Assembly: GCA_002373205.1 (NCBI GenBank)
Contig: DFJV01000035.1
Span: 929-22,314, forward strand
DNA: 21,386 bases
Direction of reading: 5' to 3'
From: Treponema sp. UBA3662
Lineage (GTDB): Bacteria; Spirochaetota; Spirochaetia; Treponematales; Treponemataceae
The notes beneath the pieces were generated by a model. That model made no database searches. It was given only the letters and a program-made list of their open reading frames with translations, and was not told where the DNA came from. Below, piece after piece: positions 7,067 through 13,048 of this stretch (position 1 is the first letter of the stretch; each line of letters opens with the position of its first letter). The position numbers and the translations under genes were made by a program.

Positions 7067-7261
7067 ATGAAATCAATGAAGAACATTAAGCCGGCGTATG
7101 CGGTTAAGTTGGGGAAGGGTGTGTTTTCAGGACTTAGGTGGGATGAATGGTATTGCAAATATTGTATGAGCAAACCTACGAGTGGCTGTGGGGCTAAACC
7201 TGGTACCCCTGGACGATGTGAAAAATCGCCAACTGGTTATCATGTTTGGGAGCATGACTAA
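7067..7261 (+). CDS. Small Cys-rich (zinc-ribbon-like) protein
   Basis: 64 residues, basic N-terminal part, then Cys30 and Cys33 (WYCKYC), Cys41 (SGCG), Cys51 (GRC) and His59 (YHVW). The CxxC plus two spaced Cys, with the G-x-C-x-x-S-P-x-G-x-H-x-W ending, resembles small zinc-ribbon-like proteins seen in many gut bacteria and phages. The spacing would suit one bound zinc, but this is not demonstrated. The gene has the best SD of the region (AAGGAGG, eight bases before ATG), a near-consensus promoter, and an adjacent divergent XRE repressor, so it is likely strongly expressed when derepressed. A secreted peptide or a phage-derived regulator are alternatives. Function unknown. Confidence 0.7.
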   Translation: MKSMKNIKPAYAVKLGKGVFSGLRWDEWYCKYCMSKPTSGCGAKPGTPGRCEKSPTGYHVWEHD

Positions 7262-7313
7262 ATGGATAATCAGATGCAATTATGAATTCTTTGATTCTGG
7301 ATAATTAATCCTT

Positions 7314-7358
7314 GTTCACCACCACATATGGTGGTGAACTGCCAGAGTTTGGCAGTTA
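7314..7358 (+). other. Two tandem hairpins after the small Cys-rich gene
   Basis: A perfect 26-base palindrome (GTTCACCACCACA... and its complement, 7314-7339) abuts a second stem AACTGCCA/TGGCAGTT with a five-base loop (7338-7358). No T-tract follows. They may act as a 3' stabiliser or as protein-binding sites. Confidence 0.45.
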
Positions 7359-7449
7359 AGGTAATAGGAATGAAACACATCACCATGCAGAAAAAATGTG
7401 TGGCGACATATAAGAAATAAACAGAACAAACATAGCGGTATGATAAAAT

Positions 7450-7836
7450 ATGTGTAAATTTTTTAAAAAACTTATAAATTTGTTGGCTTCTCTTTTAGGG
7501 AATGGTGTTAAAACTAACATTTCTGGAAGGAATTCGATAAATATAAATGGTGATGTTAACATTCACATTGAAAATATAGCACCGGGAAGCAAAGGAAAAA
7601 TTGATTTTGACAATCAAACTTTAGATTTTATTGTTGCTTCTACTGTAACTGAAGAAATCAAAGATATTGTATATACGGTATGTTGCATAATCATTCCAAA
7701 AGAAAAAAACTCAGACATACTTTTCTTAAAAGGCGAATTTCTGCCAAATCAGAGTATAGACCTAAAAGTCCAGATTATTGATTCACAGGAAGAAATCAAA
7801 GGCGGTAATTATTACCTAAAAAAGAAAAAAGGATAG
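7450..7836 (+). CDS. Unknown small protein
   Basis: 128 residues. A short amphipathic/hydrophobic N-terminus (FFKKLINLLASLLG) precedes a beta-rich stretch with an N-S-I-N-I-N-G-D-V-N-I-H repeat-like pattern (about residues 28-42), and the protein ends in a lysine run. No catalytic motif is recognised. The ATG has no SD; a TATGAT at 7439-7444 lies five bases upstream but without a good -35, so the start is uncertain. The next gene begins seven bases after its stop, so the two form an operon. The AT-rich composition matches the rest of the 6.5-8.2 kb stretch. Confidence 0.6.
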   Translation: MCKFFKKLINLLASLLGNGVKTNISGRNSININGDVNIHIENIAPGSKGKIDFDNQTLDFIVASTVTEEIKDIVYTVCCIIIPKEKNSDILFLKGEFLPNQSIDLKVQIIDSQEEIKGGNYYLKKKKG

Positions 7837-7843
7837 CATCAAC

Positions 7844-8143
7844 ATGATAGTATTTAAAATTCTACTCACAATTATAAGAATTCCGTTTACAGTATGGTAT
7901 GTATTGACCGGATGGTTTTGGTTGTTTTGTGCAGCCGGAGGAGCTTACGGTGCAAAATGTGATACGACTTTCCTTAATGTAATTTGTGCATTTTTAGCAT
8001 TCGAATTTGCAAGCCTAACAAAATTTTACAATATCCGTTATGCAAATTTGAGCAGCGTTACAGCAACTATCTTAAAGATTGCATTCATAGCAGGAGGGCT
8101 TTCTGTTATTGTAGGCGGCATCTATGCCTGCGTTGCAAAATGA
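7844..8143 (+). CDS. Unknown small membrane protein
   Basis: 99 residues with three predicted membrane helices (about 4-31, 43-58 and 73-96). The first contains FTVWYVLTGWFWLFC and is rich in aromatic residues. No family is recognised. It starts seven bases after the stop of the 128-residue gene; a GGA-containing stretch (7825-7834) is the only SD candidate and is loosely spaced, so translation may depend on reinitiation. The last codon is followed within seven bases by the degenerate copy of the amidohydrolase start. Confidence 0.6.
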   Translation: MIVFKILLTIIRIPFTVWYVLTGWFWLFCAAGGAYGAKCDTTFLNVICAFLAFEFASLTKFYNIRYANLSSVTATILKIAFIAGGLSVIVGGIYACVAK

Positions 8144-8148
8144 CATCC

Positions 8149-8190
8149 CATAACCGACCACCGCATCCACATAAGTCAGTTTAGCAAAAA
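8149..8190 (+). pseudogene. Degenerate copy of the amidohydrolase gene start
   Basis: This stretch matches 8862-8903, the first codons of the amidohydrolase, with scattered differences that are mostly transitions. ACCGACCACC and CATCCACATA are shared. The ATG has become ATA, and translation would begin I-T-D-H-R-I-H-I-S-Q-F against M-T-D-H-H-I-H-I-G-Q-F. The copies lie 713 bases apart and bracket the toxin-antitoxin pair. Confidence 0.65.
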
Positions 8191-8228
8191 CAACTTGCAA
8201 TATACTATCAAATATGATAACATGAAAT

Positions 8229-8513
8229 ATGGAGCAAACGGAAAAGAAAAAATACACCGTAATGATTGGTAAACATGCAAAGAAAAGCGTTGTTAAGATG
8301 CCGGCAGATGCACAGGATAAATTCGCGCTTCTTGTCGAAGACATTAAGAAGAACGGTGCAATTCGTACTAACTGGCCAAACTTTTCCGACCTGGGCAAGG
8401 ACAAATATCATTGTCACCTTAATTATCATTGGGTGGCTTGCTGGTATTGGAAGAAAGGAACATTTATTGTGGAGGTGTATTATGCAGGTAGTCGCGAAAA
8501 AGCCCCGTATTGA
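8229..8513 (+). CDS. RelE/HigB-type toxin
   Basis: 94 residues, in the size range of RelE/ParE-superfamily toxins, which mostly cleave mRNA on the ribosome. Recognisable parts are the N-terminal strand and helix (KKYTVMIGKHAKKSVVKM), a central NWPNFSDLGKDKYHCHL segment and the C-terminal strands FIVEVYYAGSREKAPY. The arginine and terminal tyrosine there are typical of the group. The toxin gene comes first and overlaps the antitoxin gene by 32 bases, the HigBA order. No SD precedes the ATG at 8229; ATG 8262 is a later possible start but would lose the first strand. No symbol is given because several RelE-like families share this layout. Confidence 0.85.
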   Translation: MEQTEKKKYTVMIGKHAKKSVVKMPADAQDKFALLVEDIKKNGAIRTNWPNFSDLGKDKYHCHLNYHWVACWYWKKGTFIVEVYYAGSREKAPY

Positions 8514-8841
8514 TATTCGCATCGAAGGAAAAGGTATAAAGCCTTTTCTTGAGATTGTAAGGAAGTCCATTCCTGATGTTAGAATTATTGACGATGACGA
8601 GATGCAGGACATTGACGACTGGGATTATTTTAAGGAGATGAAAGCCCGGCTTACTCCTGCAAAGATTCTTAAAATCCGCAGGGAGAATGCAGGTTTGACA
8701 CAGGCAGAGCTTGCAGAAAAATGCGGAATTGCTTCGTCTAACATTGCGCTAATGGAAGGCGGCAAAAGGAACATCGGAATAAGGAGTGCAAAAAGACTTG
8801 CGGAAGCTTTGAGCTGTGAGGCAGGAGACTTTGTTGTTTAG
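8482..8841 (+). CDS. HigA-like antitoxin with C-terminal HTH
   Basis: 119 residues from the ATG at 8482, chosen for GGAGGTG (8471-8477) just upstream. The same frame is open further 5' but there overlaps the toxin in another frame. The N-terminal 55 residues (acidic DDDEMQDIDDWDYF stretch) are probably the toxin-binding part. Residues about 58-115 form an XRE helix-turn-helix (LKIRRENAGLTQAELAEKCG then ASSNIALMEGGKR) that would autoregulate the operon. The 32-base overlap with the toxin gene suggests coupled translation. The amidohydrolase follows after 21 bases. Confidence 0.88.
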   Translation: MQVVAKKPRIDIRIEGKGIKPFLEIVRKSIPDVRIIDDDEMQDIDDWDYFKEMKARLTPAKILKIRRENAGLTQAELAEKCGIASSNIALMEGGKRNIGIRSAKRLAEALSCEAGDFVV

Positions 8842-8862
8842 AATTATGGCGGCAAGAAATAC

Positions 8863-9591
8863 ATGACCGACCACCACATCCACATAGGCCAGTTCAACGA
8901 ACTTTACTACGACGCGCTGGAACTGTTTGCCATAATTGAATCCACACAAGAAAAGACCCATGTTACGGAAATACGCTATTCCTCAACTTCCACTTGCAGG
9001 GATGATGCGGAACTTAGATTTGTTGAAGAAGAAATTGCCTATGCGCAAAGTTATGAATCAGAAAAGCTTATTGCAAAGCCATACCTCTGGTTCATTCCTC
9101 GTTATGCAGAAGAGGGAATCGCTGTAGAAGATGCAGCAAAAGCTTTTGACTACTGCGGAATAAAGTTGCACCCTGCGGGACAAAATTGGGACGAAGAAAA
9201 TGCAGCTCATTTAAAAGCCTTGCAGCAAATTTTTAGGTGGGCGGATGCCAATGAAAAATCTGTACTGATTCACTGCGGAAGTCAAAAGTGCGACCTTCCT
9301 ACAAGGTTCGAGAAATTCTTTGCGGAGTACAAAAAGGCTCGCGTGATTCTTGCACATTCAAATCCTGTTAAGGAAACTGCCCTTATGGTAAACAAGTACA
9401 AGAATGTATTTTGCGACACTGCCTGCATAGAAAAAAAGGATTTGCAAAAATTGCGTACTCTGGTAAAAGACAATTCAAAAATATTATTTGGGTCTGATTT
9501 TCCTGTTACGCATTATTTTGCCACGCACCTTTTTGGAAAGAAACATTCGCTTGAAGAAGAGTATGTTGAGAACTGTGGAACGAATTTGTAG
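8863..9591 (+). CDS. Amidohydrolase-superfamily metal-dependent hydrolase
   Basis: 242 residues with the landmarks of a TIM-barrel amidohydrolase of the COG2159/TatD-like kind: an N-terminal metal site HHIHIG (residues 4-9), GIKLHPAG (about 99-106), VLIHCGS, ILAHSNP and the final metal Asp in LFGSDFPV. The substrate is unknown. The SD is weak (GGCGG) and the gene starts 21 bases after the antitoxin stop, so it may be read from the toxin-antitoxin transcript. Its first codons are duplicated at 8149-8190, which suggests that the cassette between was inserted at this gene start. The stop codon touches a REP-like hairpin. Confidence 0.8.
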   Translation: MTDHHIHIGQFNELYYDALELFAIIESTQEKTHVTEIRYSSTSTCRDDAELRFVEEEIAYAQSYESEKLIAKPYLWFIPRYAEEGIAVEDAAKAFDYCGIKLHPAGQNWDEENAAHLKALQQIFRWADANEKSVLIHCGSQKCDLPTRFEKFFAEYKKARVILAHSNPVKETALMVNKYKNVFCDTACIEKKDLQKLRTLVKDNSKILFGSDFPVTHYFATHLFGKKHSLEEEYVENCGTNL

Positions 9592-9616
9592 ATGCTGAAT
9601 CAAGTTCAGCATGACT
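9590..9616. repeat. REP-like hairpin ATGCTGAA-TCAAG-TTCAGCAT
   Basis: A perfect 8-base stem directly at the stop codon of the amidohydrolase, of the same family as the hairpins at 12376-12448 and 12752-12807. The position fits a transcript 3' end element. Confidence 0.6.
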
Positions 9617-9652
9617 GTTTTATTACAGGCTTTGCATAAAAAACGCTTCTTT

Positions 9653-9741
9653 TGCAAAACAAAGCCTACCCCCGATTGGAAGGGCGGCGTAGCCGTTCGC
9701 GAAAGCGAATGGAGCCGAAAGGCGGAACCCTGGAAAGCGGG
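9653..9741 (+). repeat. Multi-stem RNA-like element, copy A
   Basis: A leading GCAAAACAA is followed by a multi-branched fold. The outer stem is CCCG/CGGG (9671-9674, 9738-9741), then an internal loop ATTGGA/GGAAAG and an inner stem AGGG/CCCT (9681-9684, 9728-9731). Three hairpins close it: CGGC-GTA-GCCG, TTCGC-GAAA-GCGAA and GCC-GAAA-GGC. Copy B at 12862-12958 has the same plan with changed but still paired stems. It lies upstream of the C11 gene promoter. The orientation assigned is that in which GNRA loops appear; transcription is unproven. Confidence 0.55.
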
Positions 9742-9789
9742 TTTGCAGATAAAAGCTGGTCCAAGAAATAATGAATAATTGAATAAAAG

Positions 9790-9818
9790 TTGAATTTTTT
9801 ATAAAATGTTTCTATATA
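9790..9818 (+). promoter_or_regulatory. C11 protease promoter
   Basis: TTGAAT (9790-9795), 17 bases, TATATA (9813-9818). The -10 lies in the first of two direct repeats, TAAAATGTTTCTATAT (9802-9817) and TAAAATGTTTTTATAT (9823-9838). These are 21 bases apart, two helical turns, and may be a duplicated regulator site. Confidence 0.55.
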
Positions 9819-9858
9819 AATGTAAAATGTTTTTATATCTTTTTTAAGGAGCTTTTTT

Positions 9859-12351
9859 ATGGATCCAAAGAGACCGCGCGGACGTGAGAAAAACGTTACG
9901 GAAGGCGGAAGTGGCGTACACAAAAGAGGGGACGGTCTTGGTACCGGGCCTGTTGGTTCATCTAACGGTTACAACGGACATTCAAATTCATCGGGAGGAA
10001 ATTCATCCGGCGGTTATGGCGGAAGCAGCGGACACTCTGGCGGTCCCAGCCGTGGCGTAAAGCTTGGCGGTGGCGGTCTTGTAGCCATAATCATATTCCT
10101 GGTGGTTCAGTTTTTGGGCAAGGGCTCTGGCGGCGGAATACTTTCCAGCTTGCTTGGCGGAGGCTCTTCTTCTCAGGGTTCATCCGGCAGCTCAATTTTG
10201 GGCAGCCTTTTGGGCGGTGACACATCTGCTCCATCTGGTTTTTCCGGTGCAAGTTCCGGCAACAGCGTTCAGACTTCCTACAACAACTACGACAAGACTG
10301 TTGCACCTGGTTCAAGGGAAAAATATACAAAGATTGCTGGCAACGGCAACGATGACGTTACAATCATGGTCTTTATGTGCGGTACCGACTTGGAGTCAAG
10401 GAACGGTATGGCTTCCAACGACCTTGCAGAAATGGCGGCTTCCAACCTGGGCAAAATCAACCTGATTGTCTACACTGGCGGATGCAAGAGCTGGCGCACA
10501 AAGGGAATCAGCAACAGCAAGAACCAGATTTATCAGGTTACAAACGGTTCCATAAAACTTTTGGCGGAAGAAAGTTCCAAGAAGATGATTGAGCCTTCCA
10601 CACTTTCTTCATTTATTAAGTGGACGGCCGGAAAATTCCCCGCAAACCGCTACGAGCTTATTTTCTGGGATCACGGCGGAGGTTCTGTAAGCGGCTACGG
10701 CTACGACGAAAAGTATCCTTCCGCTGGTTCAATGACTCTTGCTGGAATTAACAAGGCCCTTAATGACGGCGGCGTAAAGTTTGACTTTGTTGGCTTTGAC
10801 GCATGTCTTATGGCTACGGCAGAAACAGCCCTCATGATGAACCGCCACGCGGACTACATGATTGCAAGCGAAGAGACGGAGCCTGGTATTGGCTGGTACT
10901 ACACAAACTGGCTTAACGATTTTGGACGCAACACTTCGCTTTCTACTTTGGATATTGGAAAGAAGATTGTAGACGACTTTGTTGCAACTTGCGCAAATCA
11001 GTGCCGCGGTCAGAAGACAACCCTTTCTGTGATTGACCTTGCGGAATTCTCCAATACGGTTCCTGAAAAGCTTTCTTCTTTCTCCAAGTCCATCACTTCA
11101 AAGATTAAGCAGAATGAATATAAGGAAGTTTCTGATGCCCGCTACCAGACAAGGGAATTTGCAACAAGTTCCAAGATTGACCAGGTAGACTTTATTGACC
11201 TTTGCAAGAACGTGGACAACAGCGAGGCTAATGCCTTGGCAAAGGCCCTTAAGGGTGCAATCAAATACAACAAGACTTCTTCCAACATGACAAACGCTTA
11301 CGGTGTTTCCATCTACTTCCCATACGCGCGTGCCTCTTACGTGGACAAGATGTGCGACACTTACGACGACATTGGCATGGATTCAAGCTATGCCCAGTGT
11401 ATTAAGGAATTTGCAAATCTTGAAGTTAGCGGACAGGTTGCGGCAGGCGGTACTTCTTCTGCGGCAGGCTCACTCTTTGACTTCCTTGGCGGCATGACTG
11501 GCGGTGCTCCTGCTTCCGGTTCTGATGCAATCGGTGACTTGCTTACTTCCTTTATAACAGGCGGCGGTTCTGCTAGCGGTGGCGGTCTTGGCGGTGGACT
11601 TGGCGACATTCTGATTAGCGGTCTTACGGGGCGCAACATTGGCTTTATGGAAGACTCGCAGCTTTCCGCAAAGCAGGCAGGGGAATACATTGCTGCCAAC
11701 CGCTTTAACGCTGGTGCTCTTGTTTGGAAGAAGGACGGACAGAATAGGGACGTGCTTTCCCTTACGGAAGACCAGTGGTCACTTGTTCACGGACTTGACC
11801 TTAACATGTTCTATGATGACGGGGAAGGTTACGTAGACCTTGGCTTGGACAACGTTTACGACTTTAGCGAAGACGGAAGCCTTATTGCCTCTAGCGACAG
11901 GACCTGGCTTTCCATTAACAGCCAGCCTGTTGCCTACTACCACCTGGACACAACGGAGCTTGGCGGAGACAAGTACACTATTACAGGCAGCGTTCCGGCT
12001 ATGCTTAACGGCCAGAGGGTAAACCTTATCCTTGTCTTTGACGACGAGCATCCACACGGCTACGTGGCAGGCGCAAGGACCGACTACCGCGAAGACGATG
12101 CACATGCCCAGGCAAAGAACATAACCCTTATTTCTGAGGGCGACAAGATTGACTTCCTTTGCGACTACTACTCTTACCAGGGCGAATACAAGGACAGCTA
12201 CTACTTGGGCAACCAGCTTACGGTTGGCGCTGGCGGTGCAGATTCACTTAGCATAAGCAATACCAATGTGGGAAGCGGCAAGGTAAAGGTAACCTACCGC
12301 TTTACCGACATTTACAACCAGCAGTACTGGACACCGGCTATAGTTTATTAA
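9859..12351 (+). CDS. Peptidase C11 (clostripain-family) membrane-anchored protease
   Basis: 830 residues. Order: a basic then Gly/Ser-rich tail (1-70); one membrane helix (about 74-87, no cleavage site, so a type II anchor); a Gly/Ser-rich linker with two ILxSLLGG repeats (about 94-120); the C11 catalytic domain (about 165-530); another Gly-rich linker (about 535-610) echoing the first; and a C-terminal beta-rich domain (about 615-830) of unknown role. The catalytic His272 (FWDHGGGS) and Cys316 (GFDACLMA) match the clostripain dyad, which cleaves after basic residues; YTGGCKSW is also typical. The protease would act outside the cytoplasmic membrane. SD AAGGAG seven bases before the ATG. Such proteases usually mature by self-cleavage, not shown here. 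Confidence 0.92.
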   Translation: MDPKRPRGREKNVTEGGSGVHKRGDGLGTGPVGSSNGYNGHSNSSGGNSSGGYGGSSGHSGGPSRGVKLGGGGLVAIIIFLVVQFLGKGSGGGILSSLLGGGSSSQGSSGSSILGSLLGGDTSAPSGFSGASSGNSVQTSYNNYDKTVAPGSREKYTKIAGNGNDDVTIMVFMCGTDLESRNGMASNDLAEMAASNLGKINLIVYTGGCKSWRTKGISNSKNQIYQVTNGSIKLLAEESSKKMIEPSTLSSFIKWTAGKFPANRYELIFWDHGGGSVSGYGYDEKYPSAGSMTLAGINKALNDGGVKFDFVGFDACLMATAETALMMNRHADYMIASEETEPGIGWYYTNWLNDFGRNTSLSTLDIGKKIVDDFVATCANQCRGQKTTLSVIDLAEFSNTVPEKLSSFSKSITSKIKQNEYKEVSDARYQTREFATSSKIDQVDFIDLCKNVDNSEANALAKALKGAIKYNKTSSNMTNAYGVSIYFPYARASYVDKMCDTYDDIGMDSSYAQCIKEFANLEVSGQVAAGGTSSAAGSLFDFLGGMTGGAPASGSDAIGDLLTSFITGGGSASGGGLGGGLGDILISGLTGRNIGFMEDSQLSAKQAGEYIAANRFNAGALVWKKDGQNRDVLSLTEDQWSLVHGLDLNMFYDDGEGYVDLGLDNVYDFSEDGSLIASSDRTWLSINSQPVAYYHLDTTELGGDKYTITGSVPAMLNGQRVNLILVFDDEHPHGYVAGARTDYREDDAHAQAKNITLISEGDKIDFLCDYYSYQGEYKDSYYLGNQLTVGAGGADSLSISNTNVGSGKVKVTYRFTDIYNQQYWTPAIVY

Positions 12352-12375
12352 AGTACATTAATAGGGGAGAACTGC

Positions 12376-12448
12376 CGTCATGCCGAATTTATTTCGGCAT
12401 CTGTACTTGTTTTGTAGTATAGAGACCCCGAATCAAGTTCGGGGTGAC
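12376..12448. repeat. Composite REP-like repeat, two hairpins
   Basis: First hairpin GCCGAA-TTTAT-TTCGGC, second CCCCGAA-TCAAG-TTCGGGG followed by TGACA. The copy at 12752-12807 has the same layout with compensated stem changes. This repeat type is widespread in bacterial intergenic DNA. Confidence 0.7.
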
Positions 12449-12475
12449 ACTGTGCGTTTTCCCCTTTTTATTCTT

Positions 12476-12751
12476 ATGCAAAGCAACCGGAAATCAATTT
12501 TGCTGGGAGCGGAACACAAAATTGATTTCCATATTGTAAAAGAATTTTACAAAGAATTTTCTGCGGAAGGTGTTTCCTTATTTAATATAATAAAATATGC
12601 CGTAAAAACTGTATTGGACAATCCCGTGGTAAGGCATAATCTTATTGTGAACATTCGCCTTTCCCTCTTGTTCTGCGGCGTCTGCATTATAATTAACATG
12701 GTGCAGTCCTTGAAGCAAACCGAAAAAACAAAGGTAAAAGAATCTTCATAA
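12476..12751 (+). CDS. Doubtful small membrane protein or gene remnant
   Basis: 91 residues if read from ATG 12476. The first 20 residues are encoded by the palindromic repeat 12489-12530. The rest (about residues 23-91) looks like real protein, with a membrane segment LSLLFCGVCIIINMV and a polar Lys/Glu-rich end. No SD precedes the ATG, and no other start codon is available between the repeat and the protein-like part. Either the palindrome inserted in frame into a small gene, or this is the 3' remnant of a broken one. It is bracketed by two REP-like composites. No family is recognised. Confidence 0.3.
   Translation: MQSNRKSILLGAEHKIDFHIVKEFYKEFSAEGVSLFNIIKYAVKTVLDNPVVRHNLIVNIRLSLLFCGVCIIINMVQSLKQTEKTKVKESS
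12489..12530. repeat. Complete GGAAATC palindromic element
   Basis: Perfect 14-base arms GGAAATCAATTTTG / CAAAATTGATTTCC around an asymmetric core CTGGGAGCGGAACA. This is the intact reference copy for the partial ones at 1240-1272, 1383-1412 and 5145-5220. Confidence 0.75.
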
Positions 12752-12807
12752 GCTGAATTTATTTCAGCATCCAGGGTTCATAGATTCCGAATCGAGTTCG
12801 GAATGAC
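12752..12807. repeat. Composite REP-like repeat, two hairpins
   Basis: GCTGAA-TTTAT-TTCAGC then TTCCGAA-TCGAG-TTCGGAA followed by TGACA. Stem bases differ from the 12376-12448 copy but remain paired. A decayed relative (GTCAAGCCGAGGGTGACA) follows at 12816-12833. Confidence 0.7.
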
Positions 12808-12861
12808 ATGTATTTGTCAAGCCGAGGGTGACATTTTTGGAACTGGCTCAATATTATTTTT

Positions 12862-12958
12862 GTGCAAAACAAGCTAGCAACCTACGCGGGATTGGAGGGG
12901 TGGCGAAAGCCATTGCCGGCAGGCAATGGAGCCGAAAGGCGGAACCCCGGAAAGCCCG
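12862..12958 (+). repeat. Multi-stem RNA-like element, copy B
   Basis: GCAAAACAA, then outer stem CGGG/CCCG (12887-12890, 12955-12958), internal loop ATTGGA/GGAAAG, inner stem GGGG/CCCC (12897-12900, 12945-12948), and hairpins GGC-GAAA-GCC, ATTGCC-GGCA-GGCAAT and GCC-GAAA-GGC. The single-stranded parts are identical to copy A, while several stems differ and stay paired. It sits 91 bases from the stop of the EAL gene, with no neighbouring gene in common with copy A. Confidence 0.55.
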
Positions 12959-13048
12959 TGACGAGATGGCATGGCTGCCGTTTTTAGCCAGGGAATGAAT
13001 GGTAGAGCCTGTAAAAGTATCGTCCAAAAAAAATCAGAGAAAACTATT

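Larger units (their letters stand above)
12352..13048. other. Repeat-rich intergenic region
   Basis: This region holds two composite REP-like hairpin pairs (12376-12448 and 12752-12807), a complete GGAAATC palindrome (12489-12530), a doubtful short frame (12476-12751) and copy B of the multi-stem RNA-like element (12862-12958). No clear T-tract terminator is present for either flanking gene. Confidence 0.6.

Noticed and set aside
8266..8481. N-terminal extension of the antitoxin frame
   Set aside because: It is the out-of-frame shadow of the toxin gene; GGAGGTG before ATG 8482 marks the real start.
9653..9741. Hammerhead or other known small ribozyme
   Set aside because: GAAA loops are present, but the hammerhead core CUGAUGA and its paired partners are absent in both copies.
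9666..9923. Minus-strand open frame of 85 codons
   Set aside because: It is antisense to the RNA-like element and to the promoter and start of the C11 gene.
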